Assembly: GCA_028694115.1 (NCBI GenBank)
Contig: JAQUUB010000106.1
Span: 1-15,450, forward strand
Direction of reading: 5' to 3'
Source: Lachnospiraceae bacterium
GTDB taxonomy: Bacteria > Bacillota_A > Clostridia > Lachnospirales > Lachnospiraceae
DNA length: 15,450 bases
Below the pieces are notes generated by a model, which did no database searches, had not been told where the DNA came from, and was given only the letters and a program-made list of their open reading frames with translations. The translations under genes and the position numbers were made by a program. Of the stretch, positions 6,658-13,729 are shown one piece after another (position 1 is the first letter of the stretch; each line of letters opens with the position of its first letter).

Positions 6658-6928
6658 AATAGTAATGGAACCAAAGAATTAGTATAAGTTGAATCAAAAA
6701 TATTGCTGGAAGTCCATAAACAAAAAAGGGATGTCTGGTTTTATGCCTAAAGGAATACATACCTAAAATGGTACCGATAGAACCACCGATGATGGCTGTT
6801 AAAAAAAGAGTGGATTCAGGGATTCTAAAGGATTGTCTTTTAGCCTTCAATTTATCTATTCCCATAAGGAAGTATCCTAATAAGTTTACAAATAATAAAT
6901 AGAGCAAAATAATCTTTAATACATTCAT
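6632..6928 (-). CDS. DUF1294 small membrane protein
   Basis: A membrane protein of 98 residues starting at 6928 (MNVLKIILLYLL). This start is chosen because GGAGAGG precedes it by about 7 bases. A longer open frame reaching 6991 would start upstream of the predicted promoter's -10 element. DUF1294 features: hydrophobic first helix, GIDKLKAKRQSFRIPESTL, then GGSIGTILGM and FRHKTRHPFF, and a last hydrophobic helix (about residues 70-87). The family has no established function; some relatives are fused to cold-shock domains. It precedes an orphan LytTR regulator by 22 bases, which suggests joint transcription but does not reveal its role. Confidence 0.87.
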   Translation of the reverse strand: MNVLKIILLYLLFVNLLGYFLMGIDKLKAKRQSFRIPESTLFLTAIIGGSIGTILGMYSFRHKTRHPFFVYGLPAIFLIQLILILWFHYYSPFTFKIM

Positions 6929-6962
6929 ATATATCCTCTCCAAACGCGTGTAAATATTATTC

Positions 6963-6991
6963 ATCGTATCATAAAAACAATGTTTTATCAA
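6963..6991 (-). promoter_or_regulatory. Predicted promoter for the DUF1294-LytTR pair
   Basis: On the minus strand TTGATA (6986-6991), a 17-bp spacer and TACGAT (6963-6968) with an upstream TGA extended -10 form a good sigma-A promoter. It would give a leader of about 28 nt to the start at 6928, and it excludes a start at 6991. Confidence 0.6.
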
Positions 6992-7011
6992 TTATCGGCT
7001 AAAAAAACGTT

Positions 7012-7060
7012 AAATTAAAAGGTCTGAATCCTCATCACTGATGATAGGAATTCAGACCTT
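7012..7060 (-). terminator. Intrinsic terminator of argG
   Basis: AAGGTCTGAAT (7019-7029) pairs with ATTCAGACCTT (7050-7060), with CCT/AGG and ATCA/TGAT pairs inside and a small bulge. Read on the minus strand, the stem is followed by TTTTAATTTA. It starts 16 bases after the argG stop. Confidence 0.85.
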
Positions 7061-7076
7061 ATTTAAGAAGATTTTT

Positions 7077-8294
7077 TTATTTGCTTTCTACTTCTGCCAT
7101 TTTCATTGCACGAACCTTACAGGAAAGACCAAATAAATTGATGAATCCTTCTGCATCATGATGATCATAAAGATCACCAGTGGTAAAAGATGCAATACTC
7201 TCATTATAAAGTGAGTAAGGAGAAGTTGTGCCAGCTTTGATAATGTTACCTTTGTAAAGTTTGAATTTCACTTCTCCAGTAACATATTTCTGTGTTGATT
7301 TAATAAAAGCAACAGTAGCTTCGCAAAGAGGGGTGAACCATTTTCCTTCATATACAATCTGTGCGAGTTTATTTCCCATTTCTTCCTTTTCTCTATAGGT
7401 ATCGCGATCAAGAATTAGTTCTTCGAGTTGCTGATGTGCTTCGTAAAGAATCGTTCCACCAGGGGTTTCATAAACACCACGAGATTTCATACCAACAACA
7501 CGGTTTTCAACGATGTCTACAATACCAATGCCATGTTTTCCACCAAGAGTATTCAATTCTCTAATGATATCGGAAACTTTCATTTTCTTCCCATTAACAC
7601 TTGTAGGGATACCTTCTTCAAATGTCATGGTAACGTATTCGCCTTCTGTTGGTGCTTTTTCAGGAGTGGTACCGAGAACTAACAGATGGTCGTAGTTAGG
7701 CTCATTTGCAGGATCTTCCAATTCTAATCCCTCATGACTAATGTGCCAAAGATTACGGTCACGACTATAACTATTATCTGCTGAGAAGGGAAGATCAATT
7801 CCATGCTGTTTACAATATTCTATTTCCGACTCACGAGAATCAAGAGTCCACTTATCGTTTCTCCAGGCAGCAATAATTTTTAAATCAGGAGCAAGAGCTT
7901 TAATACCAAGTTCAAAACGTATTTGATCATTTCCTTTTCCAGTGGCTCCATGACAAATCGCTGAGGCCCCCTCTTTTCTAGCAATCTCAACAAGTCTTTT
8001 TGCGATTACAGGTCTGGCCATTGAGGTTCCTAATAAATATTTATTCTCATATACCGCATGAGCCTGAACACATGGAACTACGTATTCATCGCAAAACTCA
8101 TCTGTAACATCCTCAATATATAATTTTTCTGCACCACTTAATTTTGCTCTTTCCTCTAGTCCATCAAGCTCATTACCTTGTCCACAGTCTACACAAACGC
8201 AAACAACATCAAAATCAAAATTTTCTTTTAGCCAAGGGATAATAGCTGTTGTGTCCAACCCACCGGAATAGGCAAGTATTACTTTTTCTTTCAT
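7077..8294 (-). CDS. argG: Argininosuccinate synthase
   Basis: Cytosolic ATP-dependent enzyme (405 aa) joining citrulline and aspartate to argininosuccinate, the penultimate arginine step. The N-terminal PP-loop AYSGGLDTT (residues 8-16) binds ATP. GATGKGNDQIRFE, the substrate segment around NLWHISHEGLELEDP, and VENRVVGMKSRGVYETPGG are all characteristic. Length is normal for the family (about 400). The start at 8294 has GGAGG 9 bases upstream. It is transcribed divergently from the argC operon across a shared 281-bp control region and ends at its own terminator. argH, often next to argG, is not here, so it must be encoded elsewhere. Confidence 0.98.
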   Translation of the reverse strand: MKEKVILAYSGGLDTTAIIPWLKENFDFDVVCVCVDCGQGNELDGLEERAKLSGAEKLYIEDVTDEFCDEYVVPCVQAHAVYENKYLLGTSMARPVIAKRLVEIARKEGASAICHGATGKGNDQIRFELGIKALAPDLKIIAAWRNDKWTLDSRESEIEYCKQHGIDLPFSADNSYSRDRNLWHISHEGLELEDPANEPNYDHLLVLGTTPEKAPTEGEYVTMTFEEGIPTSVNGKKMKVSDIIRELNTLGGKHGIGIVDIVENRVVGMKSRGVYETPGGTILYEAHQQLEELILDRDTYREKEEMGNKLAQIVYEGKWFTPLCEATVAFIKSTQKYVTGEVKFKLYKGNIIKAGTTSPYSLYNESIASFTTGDLYDHHDAEGFINLFGLSCKVRAMKMAEVESK

Positions 8295-8330
8295 AATGTG
8301 TAACCTCCATTAATTTATTTTTCTGCAATT

Positions 8331-8359
8331 AATATACAACATTCCTATATAATATGCAA
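8331..8359 (-). promoter_or_regulatory. Predicted argG promoter
   Basis: On the minus strand TTGCAT (8354-8359), 17 bp and TATATT (8331-8336). Transcription would begin near 8324, giving a leader of about 30 nt. The element pair is identical to that proposed for argC on the other strand. Confidence 0.5.
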
Positions 8360-8454
8360 GTACAAAATATGCATTTTTATAAGTTTATTAAGTAAATATT
8401 CATAAATTTAAAAATAAACTTGCATAATATGCATAATTGATGTATATTTATGCC
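8351..8454. promoter_or_regulatory. ARG-box-like operator cluster between argG and argC
   Basis: Sites resembling the ArgR/AhrC box (TGAATAWWWATTCA type) are clustered here: ATGCATTTTTATAAGT (8369-8384), TAAGTAAATATTCAT (8389-8403), TGCATAATATGCAT (8421-8434, a 13-bp perfect dyad plus T) and TGTATATTTATGCC (8441-8454). The half-site AATATGCA recurs at 8351-8358, 8367-8374 and 8426-8433, a one-base variant of the classical AATATTCA. The sites overlap the argG -35 and both elements of the argC promoter, as expected for arginine-dependent repression. The rest of the spacer is AT-rich with no gene. Confidence 0.6.
8420..8448 (+). promoter_or_regulatory. Predicted argC operon promoter
   Basis: TTGCAT (8420-8425), 17 bp, TATATT (8443-8448). 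Two ARG-box-like sites cover the -35 and -10. The start would be near 8455, giving an untranslated leader of about 120 nt. Confidence 0.5.
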
Positions 8455-8497
8455 TAACAGAAAATAAGTAAGAAATCAGGAATTATTTATAGAATGG

Positions 8498-8540
8498 AGC
8501 ATATCTTTTTGTTTCTATCAGAAAAAATATATGATATGCT
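8498..8540 (+). other. Hairpin in the argC leader
   Basis: AGCATATC (8498-8505) pairs with GATATGCT (8533-8540). Inside it, TTTTT (8506-8510) can pair with A residues at 8522-8527. The stem ends about 20 nt before the ribosome site (GAGGATGGAG, 8559-8568). No leader peptide, T-box motif or terminator T-run is evident, so function is open. Confidence 0.35.
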
Positions 8541-8575
8541 TAGAACAAAATTATTTGTGAGGATGGAGTAGTGAT

Positions 8576-9616
8576 ATGATTAAAGTAGGAATTATTGGAG
8601 CAACTGGTTATGCTGGGGCAGAGTTAGTTAGAATTCTCATGAACCATAAGGAAGCGGAAATAAAGTGGTATGGTTCAAGAAGTTATATAGATAAAAAGTA
8701 TAGTGATATTTATCAGAACATGTTTCAGATTGTTGATGCAGTATGTATGGATGACAATATAGAAGAATTAGCAAATCAGGTAGATGTCATATTTACAGCA
8801 ACACCCCAGGGATATCTTGGATCCATATTAAATGAGGAACTACTAAAAAAAGTGAAATTTATAGATTTAAGTGCGGATTATCGATTAAAGAATGTAGATA
8901 TTTATGAAGAATGGTATCATATTGAACATCGGTCAAGGGAGCTAATTAAGCAGGCTGTATATGGACTTTGCGAAGTTAACAGGAAATCAATAAAAGAGGC
9001 AAGGTTATTAGCAAATCCAGGATGCTATACAAGCTGTTCCATTTTGTCTATTTATCCACTATTAAAGGAAGGCATTATTGATACTTCATCTATTATTATT
9101 GATGCTAAGTCAGGCGTATCAGGGGCAGGAAGAGGTGCAAAAATAGATAATCTCTTCTGTGAAGTGAATGAGAATATGAAAGCCTATGCAGTGTTAACCC
9201 ATAGACATACACCGGAAATCGAGGAACAGTTATCCTATGCAGCATCAGAAGATGTTAAGATTATTTTCACTCCACATTTAGTACCAATGAATCGAGGAAT
9301 TCTTGTTACTGCATATGCAAATCTAAAGAAAAAAGTTTCCTATGAGGAAGTTAAGATGGCATATGATAAATATTATGCATCGGAGCGGTTCATTCGAGTT
9401 TTAGAAAAGGATGTATGTCCAGAAACAAGATGGGTACATGGTAGTAATTATATGGATGTCAACTTTAAAATTGATGAAAGAACAAATCGAATTGTAATGA
9501 TGGGTGCATTAGACAATGTTGTAAAAGGTGCAGCAGGTCAGGCAGTACAAAATATGAATTTAATGTTTGGATTAGAAGAATCAGAAGGACTTAACTTAAT
9601 TCCGATGTTTCCATAA
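8576..9616 (+). CDS. argC: N-acetyl-gamma-glutamyl-phosphate reductase
   Basis: NADPH-dependent reductase (346 aa) converting N-acetylglutamyl phosphate to the semialdehyde, third step of the acetylated arginine route. The N-terminal nucleotide-binding motif is GATGYAG (residues 8-14); the catalytic cysteine is Cys150 in LANPGCYTS; SGVSGAGRGA and the HRHTPEI segment complete the substrate site. Length is standard for the type-1 form. The start at ATG 8576 follows GAGGATGGAG. It is the first gene of argC-GNAT-argJ-argB-argD, which supplies four pathway enzymes, and has an ARG-box-covered promoter upstream. Confidence 0.98.
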   Translation: MIKVGIIGATGYAGAELVRILMNHKEAEIKWYGSRSYIDKKYSDIYQNMFQIVDAVCMDDNIEELANQVDVIFTATPQGYLGSILNEELLKKVKFIDLSADYRLKNVDIYEEWYHIEHRSRELIKQAVYGLCEVNRKSIKEARLLANPGCYTSCSILSIYPLLKEGIIDTSSIIIDAKSGVSGAGRGAKIDNLFCEVNENMKAYAVLTHRHTPEIEEQLSYAASEDVKIIFTPHLVPMNRGILVTAYANLKKKVSYEEVKMAYDKYYASERFIRVLEKDVCPETRWVHGSNYMDVNFKIDERTNRIVMMGALDNVVKGAAGQAVQNMNLMFGLEESEGLNLIPMFP

Positions 9617-9683
9617 ATAAAATTAAGCTACTGTATGTGTATACAACCCAAAGTTGCAGGTTGCTAATAGAATGGAGATTCGT

Positions 9684-10139
9684 ATGAACGAGATCGTAAT
9701 TAGAACAATGGTACTTAATGACTACCCTGGAGTATATGATTTGTGGACAGAAATAAAGGGTTTTGCAATCCGTAGTATTGATGATTCAAAAGAAGGGGTG
9801 GAAAGATTCCTTAATAGAAATCAAACTACAAGTATTGTTGCACTTGATGGAGAAAAAATCGTAGGAGCTATTCTTTGTGGTCATGATGGCAGAAGAGGCT
9901 GTTTCTATCATGTTTGTGTGAAAGAAGAGTATCGCATGCAGGGAATTGGAAAAAACATGGTGGTTGCGGCCATGGAGGCCCTTAAGAAAGAAAAAATAAA
10001 TAAGGTTTCTTTGATTGCTTTTACGGAAAATGATATTGGGAATTCTTTTTGGAAGGGAATCGGATGGGAACAAAGATTAGATTTAAATTATTATGACTTT
10101 ACATTAAATAGAGCGAATATAACCGCTTTTAATAAATAG
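9684..10139 (+). CDS. GNAT-family N-acetyltransferase in the arg operon
   Basis: An acetyl-CoA-dependent acetyltransferase of 151 residues. The start at 9684 is preferred over upstream in-frame TTG 9654 and ATG 9672, because GGAG (9674-9677) lies 6 bases before it. The acetyl-CoA loop is YRMQGIGKNM (Arg84-x-x-Gly-x-Gly-Lys90), preceded by a FYHVCV strand and followed by NDIGNSFWKGIGW. GHDGRRG (67-72 region) resembles the YpeA-type subgroup. It sits 67 bases after argC and 42 before argJ. The position invites an N-acetylglutamate synthase guess, but it lacks the amino-acid-kinase-like domain of classical ArgA, and ArgJ may already supply that activity. The substrate is therefore unassigned; modification of a pathway amine or of a protein is equally possible. 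Confidence 0.85.
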   Translation: MNEIVIRTMVLNDYPGVYDLWTEIKGFAIRSIDDSKEGVERFLNRNQTTSIVALDGEKIVGAILCGHDGRRGCFYHVCVKEEYRMQGIGKNMVVAAMEALKKEKINKVSLIAFTENDIGNSFWKGIGWEQRLDLNYYDFTLNRANITAFNK

Positions 10140-10181
10140 TAAGATAAATAATTTGGCGAAAAGCAAAAAAGGAGTACTTAT

Positions 10182-11405
10182 ATGGAAAAAATATCAGGCG
10201 GTATTACCGCTGCAAAAGGATTTTTAGCAACTGGAACTGAGGCAGGAATTAAGTATAAAAATAGAAAAGATATGGCTATGATTTATTCAGAGGTACCATG
10301 TCACGTTGCAGGTACTTTTACTACAAATGTAGTAAAAGCAGCACCTGTGAAGTGGGACCAAAAAATTGTTTATGAATCACCATTCGCTCAGGCAATTGTT
10401 GTGAACTCGGGAATTGCAAATGCTTGTACAGGAGAACAAGGGATGTACTACTGTGAGGAAACAGCTCAAGCAGTTGCTGAAAGCCTCCAAATACCAAGCA
10501 CATCAGTTCTAATTGGTTCCACAGGTGTGATTGGAATGCAATTACCTATTAAAAAAATAAAAGACGGTATTGTATCATTGGTAAGTAAACTAGGCAACAC
10601 AATAGAAGATGGACATTCGGCGGCAGAAGCAATCATGACAACAGATACAATATCTAAGGAAGTTGCAATTCAAATAGAAATAGATGGTAAGATTGTGACT
10701 GTCGGTGGCATGAGTAAAGGATCAGGAATGATACACCCTAATATGTGCACGATGCTTGGCTATGTGACAACGGATATTGCTATTTCTAAAAAATTATTAC
10801 AGGAAGCACTTAGTGAGGATGTAAAGGATACCTTTAATATGATTTCTGTTGATGGGGATACGTCTACAAATGACACGCTTCTTTGTTTGGCAAATGGTCT
10901 TGCAGGTAACACAGAGATTACTGAAAAAGGAAAAGAATATGATTTGTTTGTTGAAGCACTCAATTTTGTAAATACAACATTAGCTAAAATGATGGCTGGA
11001 GATGGGGAGGGTGCAACTGCACTTTTTGAGACAACTGTATATCATGCGGATACAAAAGAAAATGCAATTCTTCTGAGCAAATCGGTTATTACATCTTCGT
11101 TAACAAAAGCTGCAATTTTTGGACACGATGCAAACTGGGGAAGAATTCTTTGCGCATTAGGATATTCAGGTGCACAATTTGATCCAGAAAATATAGAACT
11201 TTTTTTTGAAAGTAAGCAAGGAAAAATTGAAATTTACAAAGATGGTAAAGCTTGCGATTATAGTGAAGAAGACGCAACTAAAATATTATCTGAAAAGGAA
11301 GTTACGGTATTAGTCGACATGAAAATGGGTGATGCAACAGCAACAGCATGGGGCTGTGATTTGACTTATGATTATGTGAAAATAAATGCAGATTACAGAA
11401 GTTAG
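10182..11405 (+). CDS. argJ: Bifunctional ornithine acetyltransferase / N-acetylglutamate synthase
   Basis: ArgJ (407 aa) moves the acetyl group from N-acetylornithine to glutamate, recycling it, and in bifunctional forms also uses acetyl-CoA. The proenzyme cleaves itself before a catalytic Thr: here KGSGMIHPNMCTML, Thr190, so cleavage would fall between Cys189 and Thr190. The usual residue before Thr is Ala. Other family signatures: N-terminal GFLATGTEAGIK, SGIANACTG, VDGDTSTNDT, the GDGEGAT segment and HDANWGRIL. AAAAAAGGAG precedes the ATG at 10182. It lies in the operon before argB. Whether it is mono- or bifunctional cannot be read with certainty; absence of a classical argA in the cluster favours bifunctional. 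Confidence 0.97.
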   Translation: MEKISGGITAAKGFLATGTEAGIKYKNRKDMAMIYSEVPCHVAGTFTTNVVKAAPVKWDQKIVYESPFAQAIVVNSGIANACTGEQGMYYCEETAQAVAESLQIPSTSVLIGSTGVIGMQLPIKKIKDGIVSLVSKLGNTIEDGHSAAEAIMTTDTISKEVAIQIEIDGKIVTVGGMSKGSGMIHPNMCTMLGYVTTDIAISKKLLQEALSEDVKDTFNMISVDGDTSTNDTLLCLANGLAGNTEITEKGKEYDLFVEALNFVNTTLAKMMAGDGEGATALFETTVYHADTKENAILLSKSVITSSLTKAAIFGHDANWGRILCALGYSGAQFDPENIELFFESKQGKIEIYKDGKACDYSEEDATKILSEKEVTVLVDMKMGDATATAWGCDLTYDYVKINADYRS

Positions 11406-11441
11406 TAAGGGATGTTGATTGTTGAAAGGATGGAGATTACA

Positions 11442-12320
11442 ATGGATAAGGAAATGAATGAAGTGATGCAGAAAGCAGAAGTGCTTATCGAGGCACTTCC
11501 GTATATACAAGCATTTAATAGAAAAATTATAGTTGTTAAATATGGTGGGAGTGCGATGGCAAGTGAGGAACTAAAGAAAAATGTCATCAAAGATGTTACA
11601 CTTTTAAAACTGGTAGGTTTTAAACCAATTATAGTTCACGGTGGTGGGAAAGAAATTAGCCGATGGGTTTCAAAGGTTGGTATGGAGCCTAAATTTGTAA
11701 ATGGACTTAGGGTAACTGATAATGAAACCATGGAAATAGCTGAAATGGTCCTGGGTAAGGTTAATAAGGGACTTGTTCAGATGGTTCAGGAATTAGGTGT
11801 AAAGGCAGTTGGATTAAGTGGAAAAGATGGTGGTCTTTTAACTGTTAAGAAAAAATTATCAGGTGGAGAGGACATCGGATTTGTAGGCGAAATTATTGGA
11901 GTAAACCCTAAAGTTTTATATGATTTGTTAGAAAAGGATTTTCTTCCTATCGTTGCACCGATTGGACTTGATGAAAAATTTGATACCTATAATGTGAATG
12001 CAGATGATGCGGCATGTGCCATTGCAAAAGCGGTTAAAGCTGAGAAATTAGCTTTTCTTACTGATATAGAGGGATTATATAAGGACATTAATGATAAGAA
12101 ATCTTTTATCTCAAGATTAACTGCAAAAGAAGCAAATACACTTTTGGATGAGGGCTTTATTGGTGGAGGAATGTTGCCAAAACTTAATAATTGTATTGAT
12201 GCTATTTATAATGGAGTAAATAATGTTCATATTTTAGACGGACGTATTCTACATTGTTTATTACTAGAGATATTTACAAACAAGGGAATTGGGACTTGGA
12301 TTATGCCGGACAAAGTGTGA
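11442..12320 (+). CDS. argB: Acetylglutamate kinase (arginine-sensitive type)
   Basis: Phosphorylates N-acetylglutamate, second step of the route. The start is set at ATG 11442 (292 aa), with GGAG 6 bases upstream; an in-frame ATG at 11412 has no well-spaced site. Motifs: [36 protein letters not shown] and [10 protein letters not shown]. Two marks of arginine-inhibited kinases are present: an N-terminal helix of about 25 residues before the first strand (EALPYIQAF) and the C-terminal [15 protein letters not shown]. Feedback inhibition by arginine fits an ArgJ-based cyclic pathway. The stop codon TGA is part of GTGTGA, and the structured repeat starts at the next base, so the gene end may have been set by the repeat. 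Confidence 0.97.
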   Translation: MDKEMNEVMQKAEVLIEALPYIQAFNRKIIVVKYGGSAMASEELKKNVIKDVTLLKLVGFKPIIVHGGGKEISRWVSKVGMEPKFVNGLRVTDNETMEIAEMVLGKVNKGLVQMVQELGVKAVGLSGKDGGLLTVKKKLSGGEDIGFVGEIIGVNPKVLYDLLEKDFLPIVAPIGLDEKFDTYNVNADDAACAIAKAVKAEKLAFLTDIEGLYKDINDKKSFISRLTAKEANTLLDEGFIGGGMLPKLNNCIDAIYNGVNNVHILDGRILHCLLLEIFTNKGIGTWIMPDKV

Positions 12321-12447
12321 AGTGTGAAAAGATATACTAACGCATGAGAGAACCATGCTAAGTATATCTAAGTTTCACACAAGAAGAAGTCGCAAGCGCC
12401 TTCTTCTTACTAATTGTTTGTGCCGCTTGTAGCGGCATGTTTGAAAG
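12321..12447 (+). repeat. Structured intergenic repeat, copy 2 (three hairpins) between argB and argD
   Basis: Starts directly after the argB stop. Hairpin A: GTGTGAAA (12322-12329) pairs with TTTCACAC (12373-12380), AGATATACT (12330-12338) with AGTATATCT (12361-12369), and GCATG (12342-12346) with CATGC (12354-12358); an AAG bulge lies at 12370-12372, the same place as the AAA in copy 1. Hairpin B: AAGAAGAAG (12381-12389) with CTTCTTCTT (12400-12408). Hairpin C: TGCCGCT (12421-12427) with AGCGGCA (12431-12437). Compared with copy 1, several pairs differ on both sides and stay complementary. Position inside the operon suggests an effect on argD expression or mRNA processing. Confidence 0.85.
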
Positions 12448-12470
12448 GTTGAACAAAAAATGTGTTCAAC
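12448..12470 (+). other. Extra hairpin before argD
   Basis: GTTGAACA (12448-12455) and TGTTCAAC (12463-12470) form a perfect 8-bp stem directly after the repeat. This stem has no counterpart after copy 1. A TATAAT (12479-12484) follows but has no well-spaced -35, so an internal argD promoter is possible but not established. The remaining bases to the argD ribosome site (AGGGGAG) hold nothing I recognise. Confidence 0.5.
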
Positions 12471-12538
12471 TATTGACTTATAATTATGATTATAGCAAGA
12501 GTGAGCATGTTCGAAGCATGTAGAGGGGAGTAAAAATT

Positions 12539-13729
12539 ATGACTCAGAATGAATATATAGAGCAGGGTGAAAAAGTATTATTACATACTTATAATCGTTA
12601 TCCAATTGTTTTTGAAAAAAGTAAGGGGCTATCTCTTTATGATACAGATGGAAAGGAATATCTTGATTTTGCTTCAGGAATTGGAGTTTTTGCTTTAGGA
12701 TATGGTGATGAAGAATATTCAAATGTATTAAAAAATCAGATTGACTTACTATTACACACATCGAATCTATACTATAATGTGCCAGCAATTGAAGCAGCAG
12801 CAAAATTGACAAAGAAGTCAGAGATGGATCGGGTGTTTTTTACAAGTAGTGGAGCAGAAGCAATCGAAGGAGCAATTAAGACTGCTAGAAAATATGCTTT
12901 TTCAAAGGATGGTTCTACGAATCATGAAATAATAGCAATGAATCATTCTTTCCATGGAAGAACAATGGGTGCATTATCGGTAACAGGAAATTCTCATTAT
13001 CGGGAAGCTTTTCAACCAATGATTGGCAATATTCAATTTGCGGAGTATAATGATTTAGAAAGTGTGAAAACTTTAGTAAATAAGAAAACGTGTGCTATTA
13101 TTTTAGAAACGGTTCAAGGTGAGGGAGGGATATATCCTGCAACAGAGGAATTCCTGTCTGGAATTTCTACGATATGTAAGGAAAATGATATTTTATTGAT
13201 CCTTGATGAGATACAATGTGGAATGGGACGTACAGGTTCTCTCTTTGCTTGGCAGCAATATGGAATTAAACCAGATATTATGACTGCTGCGAAAGCATTA
13301 GGATGTGGTGTACCAGTAGGCGCATTCCTGATGACTGAAAATGTGGCTTCAAAATCATTATTGCCTGGTGACCATGGAACAACATATGGTGGGAATCCAT
13401 TTGTATGTGCCGCAGTTAGTAAAGTTCTTGATTTATTCGAAGAAAGAGAAATTCTAAAACATGTAAAAGAGATAACTTCTTATTTTGAAAAAAAATTGGA
13501 TGAACTTGTGGATAAATATGATTTTGTGGTGGAACGCCGTGGTAAAGGATTGATGCAAGGATTGGAACTAACAATTGCACCAGTTGAAGTTGTTAAAAAA
13601 GCACAAAAAGAAGGTTTGGTGGTGCTTACTGCGGGTAGTAATGTATTACGTTTTTTACCTCCATTAGTGATTGAAAAAGAGCATGTGGACAAAATGATAA
13701 CAATATTAGAGAAAGTGTTTAATGAATAA
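12539..13729 (+). CDS. argD: Acetylornithine aminotransferase
   Basis: PLP-dependent class-III aminotransferase (396 aa) converting N-acetylglutamate semialdehyde to N-acetylornithine with glutamate as amino donor. The PLP lysine is Lys252 in MTAAKALGCGVPVGAF. Other class-III marks: FTSSGAEAIEGAIKTAR, NHSFHGRTMGALS, ILETVQGEGGI, LILDEIQCGMGRTG and HGTTYGGNPFVCAA. Length is normal for ArgD. The ATG at 12539 follows AGAGGGGAG. It is separated from argB by a 218-bp spacer containing the repeat, the only long gap in the operon. Its TAA stop overlaps the next gene's ATG by one base. Confidence 0.97.
   Translation: MTQNEYIEQGEKVLLHTYNRYPIVFEKSKGLSLYDTDGKEYLDFASGIGVFALGYGDEEYSNVLKNQIDLLLHTSNLYYNVPAIEAAAKLTKKSEMDRVFFTSSGAEAIEGAIKTARKYAFSKDGSTNHEIIAMNHSFHGRTMGALSVTGNSHYREAFQPMIGNIQFAEYNDLESVKTLVNKKTCAIILETVQGEGGIYPATEEFLSGISTICKENDILLILDEIQCGMGRTGSLFAWQQYGIKPDIMTAAKALGCGVPVGAFLMTENVASKSLLPGDHGTTYGGNPFVCAAVSKVLDLFEEREILKHVKEITSYFEKKLDELVDKYDFVVERRGKGLMQGLELTIAPVEVVKKAQKEGLVVLTAGSNVLRFLPPLVIEKEHVDKMITILEKVFNE

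Noticed and set aside
7361..7695. Plus-strand open frames opposite argG
   Set aside because: They lie inside a complete, conserved gene, show no recognisable protein pattern and have no ribosome sites.
8455..8575. T-box or riboswitch in the argC leader
   Set aside because: No T-box core motif, specifier loop or terminator/antiterminator pair is visible; only one hairpin stands out.
9654..9683. Longer GNAT start at TTG 9654 or ATG 9672
   Set aside because: GGAG lies 6 bases before ATG 9684, while the earlier starts have no proper site, and family homology begins right after 9684.
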